Assembly (NCBI RefSeq): GCF_021390395.1 | Contig: NZ_JAJUWT010000011.1 | Coordinates: 124,001 to 188,000 of the forward strand | DNA length: 64,000 bases | Direction of reading: 5' to 3' | Origin: Saccharothrix sp. S26 | Lineage (GTDB): Bacteria > Actinomycetota > Actinomycetes > Mycobacteriales > Pseudonocardiaceae | Shown here: positions 41,722 through 49,571 of the stretch, in pieces | How positions within the stretch are numbered: position 1 is the first letter of the stretch | Layout: each line of letters begins with the position of its first letter | Notes under the pieces: model-generated | The model's database searches: none | Told to the model about the DNA's origin: nothing | Seen by the model: the letters and a program-made list of their open reading frames with translations, nothing else | Position numbers and translations under genes: made by a program

Positions 41722-43919
41722 TGGCGCGCGACCAGCCGTTGCCCACGCGGGTGACGCTGCTCGGGATCCGGCACCACGGCCCGGGATCGGCGCGCATGGT
41801 CGCGGCGGCGTTGGCGGCGGTGCGGCCGGAGGTGGTGCTGATCGAGGGCCCACCGGAGGGTGACGCCCTGCTGCCGCACGTGCCGGACCTGACGCCGCCG
41901 GTGGCGTTGTTGCTGCACGACGAGGCGGAGCCGGCGCGGGCCGCGTTCTGGCCGTTCGCGGAGTTCTCGCCGGAGTGGCGGGCGATGACGTGGGCGCACG
42001 CCAACGGTGTGCCGGTGCGGTTCTTCGACCTGCCGGCCGCCGCGTCGCTGGACGATCCGGAGCCCGAGTCGCCTGACGACGAGCCGAAGGCGGCGGTCGA
42101 CCCGCTCGGCACCCTGGCGCGGGCGGCGGGGTTCGACGACCCGGAGCGCTGGTGGGAGGACGTGGTCGAGCACCACACCGACCCGCGTGACCTGGCGGAG
42201 GCGGTCGCGGAGGCGATGGGCGCGTTGCGGGAGGAGTTCGCCGACCAGGTGGACGCGCGCACGTTGCGCCGGGAGGCCGCGATGCGGCAGAACGTCCGGC
42301 AGGCGTTGAAGGACGTCGAGGGGCCGATCGCGGTGGTGGCCGGGGCTTGGCACGTACCCGCGCTGCGCACCTTGCCGCCCGCTTCGGTGGACGCCGCGGC
42401 GTTGAAGGGGTTGCCGCGCAGGAAGGTGTCGGGGACTTGGGTGCCGTGGAGCCACGGTCGGTTGGCGGCGTCGTCCGGGTATGGCGCGGGTGTGGCTTCA
42501 CCGGGGTGGTACGCGCACTTGTGGGAGTGCGCCGAACGCGGTGACGCCGTGCCGCGGTGGTTCGCGAAGGCGTGCGCGGTGTTGCGGGCGGAGGACTTGC
42601 CGGCGTCGACGGCGAGCGCGGTGGAGGCGGTGCGGTTGGCGGACGCGTTGGCCGCGATGCGGGGGCGGCCGTCGCCCGGGTTGTCGGAGGTGATGGAGGC
42701 GGCTCTCGCGGTGCTGTGCGGCGGTGACGCGACGCCGCTTCGCCTGGTGCACGAGCAGTTGGTGGTCGGTGAGCGGTTGGGCGAGGTGGGCGAGGACGTG
42801 CCGACCTCGCCGCTGGCGGCGGACCTGGCGCGGTTGCAGCGCCGGCTGCGGATGCCCGCCGGTGCCGCGGTCAAGCAGGTGCGCTTCGACCTGCGCAAGG
42901 ACACCGATCGTGAGCGCTCGAAGTTGTTGCGGCGCTTGGAGGTGCTCGACGTGCCGTGGGGCACGCCGGACACGACCCGGACCTTGGGCACGTTCGCCGA
43001 GGCGTGGCAGTTGCAGTGGCGGCCGGAGTTCGCGGTGGCGCTGGCCGTCGCCGCCCGGCACGGCACGACCGTCGAGGCGGCCGCCCGCACCGTGCTGATC
43101 ACGCGTGCCGCCGCGGCCACCCGCGTGGTCGACGCCGCCGAGGCCCTGGGCCAGGCCGTGGGGTGCGAGATCCCGGAGGCCGTCGCCGCGTCGCGCCAGG
43201 CACTGGACCGCTGCGCCGCCGCCGCGACCGACGCCCTGGAACTGCTGTCCGCCCTGCCGGACCTGGCCACGACGGTGCGTTACGGCTCGGTGCGCGGCAC
43301 GGACCCGGAGCTGCTTCGCGTTGCCCTGCACGGGTTGCTGGCGCGCGGCGCGGTCGGCTTGCCGCTGGCGTGCCGCGGGGTGGACGAGGACACGGCGGAA
43401 CGCGCGGTGCGGGCGGTGGAGGGCGCGGACGACGCGGTTCGCCTGGCCGCCGACGACGAGCACCGCGACACGTGGCAGCGGGCGTTGAGGGCGCTGGTCG
43501 CGATGCCGGACGCGCATGGCCTGCCAACGGGCCGCGCGACCCGGCTGCTGTGGGAGACGGGCGCGCTGGACTCCGACGAGGTGGCCACCCGCCTGCACCG
43601 GGCGGTCTCGCTGGCGGCCGGGGCGACGGCGTTCGTGGCGGGCTTCCTGCGCGGCTCAGCCGCTTTGCTCACCGCAGATCCGCGGCTGTTCGGCGTCGTG
43701 GACGAGTGGTTGACCGGCCTGTCGGGGGCGGATTTCGCGGCGGCGCTGCCGCTGTTGCGCCGGGCGGTGGGCGAGTTCAGCCCGGCCGAGCGGCGGATGC
43801 TGGGCGACCGGGTCAAGGGGTCGGCGGCGGGTGGTGCCGTGGCGGCCGGTGACTGGGACGAGGAGCTGGCGGCGCGGCTCGTGGGTCACGTGCGCGATCT
43901 GCTGGGGGCAGGCGCGTGA
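41721..43919 (+). CDS. DUF5682 protein, TraB/ChaN-like fold suspected
   Basis: 732 residues from ATG 41721 (TGATG overlap with moxR). The N-terminal domain begins VTLLGIRHHGPGSARMV (11-27) and EVVLIEGPPEGDALL (37-51), and near residue 205 has VVAGAWHVPALRTLPP. This arrangement, G-x-RHHG..S then (I/L)EGP and later G-x-WH, resembles the TraB/ChaN/EreA-like superfamily, in which the His and Glu residues form the active site. The remaining 500 residues are mostly helical, with Ala/Arg-rich repeats. DUF5682 has no known function; a hydrolase acting under MoxR/VWA control is my inference. Confidence 0.8.
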   Translation: MARDQPLPTRVTLLGIRHHGPGSARMVAAALAAVRPEVVLIEGPPEGDALLPHVPDLTPPVALLLHDEAEPARAAFWPFAEFSPEWRAMTWAHANGVPVRFFDLPAAASLDDPEPESPDDEPKAAVDPLGTLARAAGFDDPERWWEDVVEHHTDPRDLAEAVAEAMGALREEFADQVDARTLRREAAMRQNVRQALKDVEGPIAVVAGAWHVPALRTLPPASVDAAALKGLPRRKVSGTWVPWSHGRLAASSGYGAGVASPGWYAHLWECAERGDAVPRWFAKACAVLRAEDLPASTASAVEAVRLADALAAMRGRPSPGLSEVMEAALAVLCGGDATPLRLVHEQLVVGERLGEVGEDVPTSPLAADLARLQRRLRMPAGAAVKQVRFDLRKDTDRERSKLLRRLEVLDVPWGTPDTTRTLGTFAEAWQLQWRPEFAVALAVAARHGTTVEAAARTVLITRAAAATRVVDAAEALGQAVGCEIPEAVAASRQALDRCAAAATDALELLSALPDLATTVRYGSVRGTDPELLRVALHGLLARGAVGLPLACRGVDEDTAERAVRAVEGADDAVRLAADDEHRDTWQRALRALVAMPDAHGLPTGRATRLLWETGALDSDEVATRLHRAVSLAAGATAFVAGFLRGSAALLTADPRLFGVVDEWLTGLSGADFAAALPLLRRAVGEFSPAERRMLGDRVKGSAAGGAVAAGDWDEELAARLVGHVRDLLGAGA

Positions 43920-44291
43920 CGCGGGGGCCGGGGATGGGGGCGGCACGGCCGACGGGTGCTGGCGGCGGTGTGGCCGGCAGTGGCACGACCGGCAGTGGCA
44001 CGACCGGCGAGGGCTCGCGGCGGTGTGGCCGGTGGCGCGATGGCCGGCGAGGGCTCGCGGTGGTCCGGCCAGCGGAGGCACGGCCAGCGCGGAGGCGGTC
44101 GGCGGCACGACTGGCGGCGGCACGACTGGCGGATGGGGGCGCTGGTGCGGCCCGCGGGGTGCGGTCGGCGGCCGGGTGCGGTCGGCGGCCGGGGGTGGCT
44201 CGGGGCAGGGGCGGCGAGGGGCCGGTGGTCCTGAGGGCTGGGTCGGGGCGGGGTGGGCACGGGGGTGGTTGGTCGGGGCTCCTCATGTTTT
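43920..44291. repeat. G-rich non-coding stretch with short tandem repeats
   Basis: This 372-nt stretch between the DUF5682 stop and repeat copy B has no credible gene. It holds imperfect tandem units: GGCAGTGGCACGACC twice near 43975-44004, GGCCGGCGAGGGCTCGCGG-like units near 44003-44061, GGCGGCACGACTGGC near 44103-44135 and GTGCGGTCGGCGGCCGGG twice near 44159-44196. The plus strand is strongly G-rich, mirroring the C-rich tail of copy A. Confidence 0.65.
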
Positions 44292-44360
44292 AACCGAGGG
44301 GCGGTAACGGTGTTTCCGTACATTGTCGGGCGATGATCACCCGATGGTGTGACAGAGGGC
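44292..44360 (-). repeat. 69-nt inverted element, copy B (reverse), with 19-bp dyad
   Basis: Reverse complement of 39007-39075 with 6 mismatches in 69. The dyad TCGGGCGATGATCACCCGA is at 44326-44344, and a TACATT -10-like hexamer lies at 44319-44324 on the plus strand. It lies 28 nt before the VWA gene start. Confidence 0.85.
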
Positions 44361-44388
44361 CTCGGGTGGCCGGGACGGTGGTGGTCGG

Positions 44389-45564
44389 GTGTCGCAGCAG
44401 GACAACGCGGTTGAGAGGCAGCGGCGGTGGCGGTTGTTGTTGGGGGCGGCGGCCGGTGATCTTGGGGGGCTCGGGGAGGACGATCAGCGGCGGGATGCGG
44501 CGTTGACCGGGTTGTACGGCGGTGGGGAGCCGGCGGAGGCCGGTGGCAAGCGGAGTGCGGGGTTGGGTGGGTCGTCGCCGGTGTTGCACCGGTGGTTGGG
44601 GGATGTCCGCACGTACTTCCCCAGTTCCGTGGTGCAGGTGATGCAGAAGGACGCCGTGGAGCGGTTGGGGTTGCGGCAGTTGTTGTTGGAGCCGGAGTTG
44701 TTGTCGAGCGTCGAGCCGGACGTGAGCCTGGTCGGGACGTTGGTCTCGCTGTCGAGCGCCATCCCCGAACGCACCCGGGAGACCGCGCGGGCCGTGGTGC
44801 GCAAGGTGGTGGAGGACATCGAGCGCAAGCTGGCCGACCGCCTGCTCGCCGCCGTGCACGGCGCGATCGACCGCTCCCGCCGCACCAGCCGCCCCCGCCT
44901 GTCCGATGTGGACTGGCACCGCACGATCCGCAGGAACCTGCGCCACTACCAGCCCGACCAGGGCACGGTGGTCGTGCAGGATCTCGTCGGCCACAGCCGG
45001 CGCAGCCGCCAGGCTTCGCTGCGGGACGTGATCCTGCTGGTCGACCAGTCCGGGTCGATGGCGGAGTCGGTCGTCTACTCCGCGGTGCTGGGCGCGTCGT
45101 TGGCGTCCCTCAAGGCCGTGGACACGAAGCTGGTCGTCTTCGACACCGAGGTGGTCGACCTGACCGAGCAGCTCAAGGACCCGGTGGACCTGCTGTTCTC
45201 CACGCAGTTGGGTGGCGGCACGGACATCAACCGCGCCGTCGCCTACGGCCAGTCGCTGGTGCGCCGCCCCACGGACACGGTGATGGTGCTGATCAGCGAC
45301 CTGTACGAGGGGGGTGTGGCGCGGGAGTTGCAGCGGCGGGTGCGGGAGTTGGTGCAGAGCGGGGTGACGGTGGTGGTGCTGCTGGCGTTGTCCGACAGCG
45401 GCACGCCCGCGTACGACCACGAGCTGGCCGCGAAGCTGTCGGACCTGGGGGCGCCCGCGTTCGCCTGCACGCCGGACCGGTTCCCCGACCTGCTGGCGAC
45501 GGCGTTGCGCCGGGAGGACGTGGCGGCCTGGGCGGAGCAGAGCGGCATCCCGGTGGGCCGCTGA
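44389..45564 (+). CDS. VWA-domain protein, last gene of the MoxR/VWA module
   Basis: 391 residues. The N-terminal 200 are helical and Arg/Leu-rich (GLRQLLLEPELLSSVEPDVSLVGTLVSL; ARAVVRKVVEDIERKLADRLL). The VWA domain follows, with an intact MIDAS DQSGSM (D219-x-S221-x-S223), the later Thr in GGGTDINRAV and the Asp in LISDLYEGG. Metal-dependent VWA domains bind partners activated by MoxR ATPases. GTG 44389 is separated from DUF5682 by the repeat region, so it may have its own promoter. It converges with the 155-aa membrane protein gene (stops 1 nt apart). Confidence 0.88.
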   Translation: MSQQDNAVERQRRWRLLLGAAAGDLGGLGEDDQRRDAALTGLYGGGEPAEAGGKRSAGLGGSSPVLHRWLGDVRTYFPSSVVQVMQKDAVERLGLRQLLLEPELLSSVEPDVSLVGTLVSLSSAIPERTRETARAVVRKVVEDIERKLADRLLAAVHGAIDRSRRTSRPRLSDVDWHRTIRRNLRHYQPDQGTVVVQDLVGHSRRSRQASLRDVILLVDQSGSMAESVVYSAVLGASLASLKAVDTKLVVFDTEVVDLTEQLKDPVDLLFSTQLGGGTDINRAVAYGQSLVRRPTDTVMVLISDLYEGGVARELQRRVRELVQSGVTVVVLLALSDSGTPAYDHELAAKLSDLGAPAFACTPDRFPDLLATALRREDVAAWAEQSGIPVGR

Positions 45565-45565
45565 C

Positions 45566-46033
45566 TCACCGGATGACGACGCGGCCGAGGGTGAGGAACG
45601 GCGCGCCGCGGGTCAGCACGGCGGCCCGGCCGTTCGGGTCGGGTCCGGCGAGCCACACGCGGCCGCCGCGGCGGATGTTCTCGCGGGCCCGTTCGGGGAT
45701 CTCGGCCAGGCGCAGGAACGTCCGGTCGGAGCTGTCGGTCTCGAGGTACGCCTGCCGTCCGACGCGGGTGCGACCGGGCACGAAGTGCACCGAGACGGCG
45801 TGCCGGGGGTAGGTGTCGAGCAGCCGGCGCAGGGCGCGCCGGGAGAAGAAGTGACGCAGTCCGGGCACGGCGAACTCGACGCACAGCGGCGTGAGCAGGA
45901 ACACCCAGCGGGAGCCGGTCCACTCGGACACGACCCACACGGTCAGGAAGGCGAGCACCGCCAGCCCGATGAACCCGACCGCGCGGCGATCCGCACTGGT
46001 CAGGCACTTGTCCACCCAAGCCTCGCCCACCAC
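45566..46033 (-). CDS. Two-helix membrane protein, unknown
   Basis: 155 residues. Two hydrophobic helices (about 19-36 AVGFIGLAVLAFLTVWVV and 41-59 SRWVFLLTPLCVEFAVPGL) precede a cytoplasmic domain with RRALRRLLDTYPRHAVSVHFVPGR and a C-terminal beta-rich part, GGRVWLAGPDPNGRAAVLTRGAPFLTLGRVVIR. The layout and ending are similar to the next gene upstream (46091-46564), so the pair are probably diverged duplicates. GTG start. Family not recognised. Confidence 0.6.
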   Translation of the reverse strand: MVGEAWVDKCLTSADRRAVGFIGLAVLAFLTVWVVSEWTGSRWVFLLTPLCVEFAVPGLRHFFSRRALRRLLDTYPRHAVSVHFVPGRTRVGRQAYLETDSSDRTFLRLAEIPERARENIRRGGRVWLAGPDPNGRAAVLTRGAPFLTLGRVVIR

Positions 46034-46090
46034 TGCTCCCAGGAAACCAGATGTCCGCCCCCGGGGTAACCGAATAGGTGGTCGGCAAAC

Positions 46091-46564
46091 TCAGCGGCGC
46101 ACGACCTTGGCGGGGAACAGCTTGGGCACGCCGCGGAACGTGACCACGGTGTTGCCCGTGCGGTCGGGTGCGACGACCCACGCGCGCCGGTGCCGGTTGA
46201 TCCGGCCGCGGGCCAGGGGTCCGGCGCTGACGTCGAGCACGAGCGGTCGGGGTCCGTGCACGACGAGCAGCCCGGCGCTCCAGTGGACGCGGACGTGGAC
46301 CCAGGCGTGGTCGCCGAGCAGTTCGGTGCGCGGTGGCCGGCGGGTGAGCCCGTAGCCGAGGACGAGCACGGAGAACAGCAGCAGCGCGGCCGGCAGGGCG
46401 GTGTCCACGGCGAACACGAGGATGAGCGCGAGTTGCAGCACGAACGCGACCGCGCCGACGACGACCCAGCCGAACGCCCGCCGGCCGGCGATCTCGAGGC
46501 AGTACCGGGTCCACCGGTCGTCGAGGGCCGGGCCGAGGGTGGAGGGCTTGTTCGGCACGGGCAC
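46091..46564 (-). CDS. Two-helix membrane protein, unknown (paralogue of the next gene)
   Basis: 157 residues. Two adjacent helices (about 31-69: AFGWVVVGAVAFVLQLALILVF and ALPAALLLFSVLVLGYGL) are followed by a beta-rich domain ending GNTVVTFRGVPKLFPAKVVRR, comparable to GRAAVLTRGAPFLTLGRVVIR of the neighbour. It may act in the envelope with its twin, 57 nt downstream. ATG start. No enzymatic motif. Confidence 0.6.
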   Translation of the reverse strand: MPVPNKPSTLGPALDDRWTRYCLEIAGRRAFGWVVVGAVAFVLQLALILVFAVDTALPAALLLFSVLVLGYGLTRRPPRTELLGDHAWVHVRVHWSAGLLVVHGPRPLVLDVSAGPLARGRINRHRRAWVVAPDRTGNTVVTFRGVPKLFPAKVVRR

Positions 46565-46684
46565 GAGCCACCTCCGCCGGTGGAGCCGGAGATCATGCCA
46601 AGGTTACGGCGGTGGCGGGTCGGCCGAATCGGCCAACCGGACGGCTCAGCCGGTCGTGGGACTTCCGCCACCGGGCCCATCAAG

Positions 46685-46698
46685 TTAGGCTGCCCTAA
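46685..46698. promoter_or_regulatory. DtxR/IdeR-type iron box
   Basis: TTAGGCTGCCCTAA, near-palindromic, with flanking AAG/GTT, fits the core of the actinobacterial iron box (TTAGGTTAGSCTAACCTAA). It lies 16 nt before the GTG of the DUF2470 gene and so would repress it when iron is plentiful. Confidence 0.65.
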
Positions 46699-46714
46699 GT
46701 TGGGAGGTGAGCGG

Positions 46715-47473
46715 GTGAACGAGACACGTCGACCGCCTGCACCGCACGCGGCGGAGCGGGCCCGCACGATCGCCGCCCGGGGTGGGCGCGCGGCCCTGTT
46801 GCCGTCCGACGGCGCGGACAGCCGGATCACGCCGGTGCTGCACCACGTCCACCCGCACGGCGTCGCGACGATCGTGCTGCCCGACGAGCACCCGCTGGTC
46901 GAGGCGGCCCGCCGGGGTGAGCTGACCGCGATGCTGGAGCTGGCCGACCAGGCTCCCGTGCCGTTGCGCGAGCCGGTCCGGGGCTTGCTGTGGATCACGG
47001 GTTGGCTGCGGGCGCTCAGCGTCGAGGAGGCCCGTGAGGCGGGTCTCGAGATCGCGGAGACGCGGCCGGACCCGCGGTTGCTCGACCTCGGGCACGGCGC
47101 GTCGGCGTTGCGGCTCTCGCCCGCTTCGCTGGTGGTGGCCGACGCGGAGGGCACCACGTCGTTGCGGCCGGAGCTGTTCGCGCAGGCGGAGCCGGACCCG
47201 TTCGCCGCGCACGAGGACCACTGGCTGCGTCACCTGGAGCTGTCGCACCGGGACGTGGTGGGCCAGTTGGCGCAACACCTGCCGGAGGAGCTGCGGGGCG
47301 GTCACGTGCGGCCGCTGGGGTTGGACCGGTTCGGTTTGCGGCTGCGGGTGGAGATGGCGGACTCCGACCACGACGTGCGGATCGCGTTCTCCCGGCCGGT
47401 GGGCACGGCGCAGGAGCTGGCCGTGGAGCTGCGTCGCCTGATGGGGTGCCCGTTCCTGGCGCAACGCCGTTAA
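46715..47473 (+). CDS. DUF2470 protein, probable heme/iron utilisation
   Basis: 252 residues from GTG 46715 (GGGAGGTGA just upstream). The N-terminal part resembles the split-barrel domain of HugZ-type heme proteins (AERARTIAARGGRAALLPSD, VLHHVHPHGVATIVLPDEHPLV). The C-terminal DUF2470 domain has HEDHWLRHLELSHRDVVGQL, LGLDRFGLRLRVEMADSDHDVRIAFSRPV and LRRLMGCPFL. The M. tuberculosis counterpart lies between pheA and bfrB. Iron-box control supports a function in heme or iron acquisition. Confidence 0.8.
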   Translation: MNETRRPPAPHAAERARTIAARGGRAALLPSDGADSRITPVLHHVHPHGVATIVLPDEHPLVEAARRGELTAMLELADQAPVPLREPVRGLLWITGWLRALSVEEAREAGLEIAETRPDPRLLDLGHGASALRLSPASLVVADAEGTTSLRPELFAQAEPDPFAAHEDHWLRHLELSHRDVVGQLAQHLPEELRGGHVRPLGLDRFGLRLRVEMADSDHDVRIAFSRPVGTAQELAVELRRLMGCPFLAQRR

Positions 47474-47482
47474 CGTACGCGG

Positions 47483-48241
47483 GTGGACGAAGACCTCCGG
47501 ACGCGCCGCGGCCATCGGCTGGAACTGCTGCTCGTCTTCGCCGTGACGCTCGGGTTGTCCGGTGCGCGCAGCCTGGTGCGGCTGCTGGACAGCCTGCTGC
47601 AACCCGTGCCGCTCAACGAGCAGAAGGTCGCGATCAACGTCCCGCAGGCGCGGTTCGACCTGCTGGACTTCGTCGCGCAGTTGCTGAGCGTGGCGCAGTT
47701 GGCCGCGTGGGGCGGTTTGGGTTTGTACCTGCTGTGGCAGGGCGGGATCAAGCTGAAGGCGCTGGGCCTGGACCGCACCCGGATCGGGCCGGACGCGCTG
47801 GGCAGCCTCGGGCTGGCCGCCGTGATCGGCATCCCGGGGCTGGTGTTCTACCTGGTCGCGTGGAACCTGGGGCTGAACCTGGCCGTGCTGCCGTCCACGT
47901 TGGACTCCTCGTGGTGGCGCGCGGTGGTGCTCGTGCTGTCCGCGATCGGCAACGCGTGGGCGGAGGAGGTGCTGGTGGTCGGGTACTTCATCACCCGGCT
48001 GCGGCAGCTCGGGTGGCGCGAGAACACGGCGTTGCTGGCCAGCGCGGTGCTGCGCGGCTCCTACCACCTGTACCAGGGGTTCGGCGGGTTCGTCGGCAAC
48101 GTGGTGATGGGGTTGGTGTTCGGGAAGGTGTGGCAGCGCACCAACCGGCTGTGGGTGCTGGTCGTGGCGCACGCGCTGCTCGACGTGGTGGCGTTCGTCG
48201 GCTACACGGTGTTGCGCGGGCACGTGTCCTGGTTGCCCTGA
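47483..48241 (+). CDS. CPBP-family intramembrane metalloprotease
   Basis: 252 residues with about seven helices. The CPBP motifs are AWAEEVLVVGYFITRL (EExxxxxY form of motif 1), SAVLRGSYHLYQGFGGFVGN (motif 2 His) and VVAHALLDVVAFVG (motif 3 His). These supply the metal site of Rce1/Abi-like membrane proteases. Substrates are unknown; roles range from bacteriocin immunity to prenyl-protein processing. GTG start 9 nt after the DUF2470 stop suggests cotranscription, thus possibly also iron-controlled. Confidence 0.85.
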   Translation: MDEDLRTRRGHRLELLLVFAVTLGLSGARSLVRLLDSLLQPVPLNEQKVAINVPQARFDLLDFVAQLLSVAQLAAWGGLGLYLLWQGGIKLKALGLDRTRIGPDALGSLGLAAVIGIPGLVFYLVAWNLGLNLAVLPSTLDSSWWRAVVLVLSAIGNAWAEEVLVVGYFITRLRQLGWRENTALLASAVLRGSYHLYQGFGGFVGNVVMGLVFGKVWQRTNRLWVLVVAHALLDVVAFVGYTVLRGHVSWLP

Positions 48242-48338
48242 GTCCTTCGCGGGGCCTACCCGACGATCATCCGGCGGGTGGACGCGTGCCGACCGCCGCG
48301 GGCGACAGCATCGGGTGATCCGACGAAGGGGGATCTCC

Positions 48339-49562
48339 ATGATGCGCACCACGGCGTTGGTCGTCGCGGCCATCGCCGCTCTGGGCTCGGCGGCACCGGC
48401 CGCCGCCGGCACGGGCGTGCCGATCACCATGCCGGAGCCGAGCGGGCACCACGCCGTCGGCACGGTGGACCTGCACCTGGTGGACCGGCGGCCGGACCCG
48501 TGGCGGCCGGCGGACCGGCGCGAGGTGATGGTCACCGTCACCTATCCCGCGCACCGGTCCGACGCCGCACGCGCGCCGTGGATGTCCTCGGGGGTGGCGG
48601 CGGCCGTCGACGTGGAGGCGGCGAAGCCGGAGCAGCTGGGCGTGCCGTCCGGGTCGGTGGACTGGGGTTCGGCGCGGCGGCACGCCCGGACCGGCGCGCC
48701 CGTGCTCGGCCGGTGGCCGGTCGTGCTGTTCTCGCCCGGTTTCGGGTCGCCGCGGGAGCTGAACGCGGGCATCACCGACGACCTGGCCGGCCGCGGGTAC
48801 GTGGTGGTGTCGTTGTCGCACACGCACGAGTCGCTGGCGGTGGAGTTCCCCGGCGGGCGGGTGGTGCTGCCGTCGGTCGACCCGGGCGACCCCGCCCTGG
48901 TCACGACCGCGTTGGAGGCGCGGGTGGCCGACACGCGGTTCGTGCTCGACGAGCTGGAGCGGGTCGCGCGCGGCCACAACCCGGACGCGGAAGGCGACCC
49001 GTTGCCGCGCGGGTTGGGGCGGGCGCTGGACCTGTCGCGGGTCGGCGTGTTCGGCCACTCCTACGGCGGGTTCACCGCGGGCGAGGCGATGGTGCGCGAC
49101 CGGCGGTTCGACGCCGGGATCAACGTGGACGGGGCCATGGCGCACGGGACCGGGCCGGGCGAGGTCGTGACGCGCGGGTTGGACCGGCCGTTCATGCTGG
49201 TCGGCGCGGACTTCCTGGACCCGGCGACCGGCACGTGGACCGAGCACTCGCACCGGACGCCCGAGTTCGACCCCACGTGGGCGCAGTTCTGGTCCAACCA
49301 GCGGGGTTGGAAGCGGGACCTGCACTTCGACCGGGGCACCCACTACGGCTTCACCGACCTCCAGTTCGCCGTGCCGCAGATGGGTGGCGTGATCACGCCG
49401 GACAAGCGGCGGGAGGTCGTGGGCGAGATCGACGCCACCCGGTCGTTGGCCGCGCAGCACGACTACTTCGCCGCGTTCTTCGACCTGCACCTGAAGGGGC
49501 GTGACGGCGGCCTGTTCCGGGGTGACTCGCCGCGGCACCCCGACGTGCGGTTCATCGGGTGA
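48339..49562 (+). CDS. Exported alpha/beta hydrolase (PAF-acetylhydrolase/lipase-like)
   Basis: 407 residues with a signal peptide (MMRTTALVVAAIAALGSAAPAAAG, cleavage after AAA near 23). The mature enzyme has the oxyanion region VVLFSPGFGS, the nucleophile elbow GVFGHSYGGFTAG (Ser near residue 237) and a late His in FDRGTHYGFTDLQ; the acid is probably the Asp in MLVGADFLDP. It resembles the actinobacterial secreted lipases related to plasma PAF-acetylhydrolase. A GGGGGAT site precedes ATG 48339; the next codon is also ATG. Its stop is 9 nt from the caspase gene stop. Confidence 0.85.
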   Translation: MMRTTALVVAAIAALGSAAPAAAGTGVPITMPEPSGHHAVGTVDLHLVDRRPDPWRPADRREVMVTVTYPAHRSDAARAPWMSSGVAAAVDVEAAKPEQLGVPSGSVDWGSARRHARTGAPVLGRWPVVLFSPGFGSPRELNAGITDDLAGRGYVVVSLSHTHESLAVEFPGGRVVLPSVDPGDPALVTTALEARVADTRFVLDELERVARGHNPDAEGDPLPRGLGRALDLSRVGVFGHSYGGFTAGEAMVRDRRFDAGINVDGAMAHGTGPGEVVTRGLDRPFMLVGADFLDPATGTWTEHSHRTPEFDPTWAQFWSNQRGWKRDLHFDRGTHYGFTDLQFAVPQMGGVITPDKRREVVGEIDATRSLAAQHDYFAAFFDLHLKGRDGGLFRGDSPRHPDVRFIG

Positions 49563-49571
49563 GGCCGGCGG

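Noticed and set aside
43831-44307. Open frames on both strands in the G-rich tract
   Set aside because: Low-complexity Gly/Arg or Pro/Arg translations caused by tandem repeats, no start signals.
48310-48325. Possible third copy of the 69-nt element (ATCGGGTGATC)
   Set aside because: Only about 11 bases match; the rest of the element is absent, so chance is sufficient.
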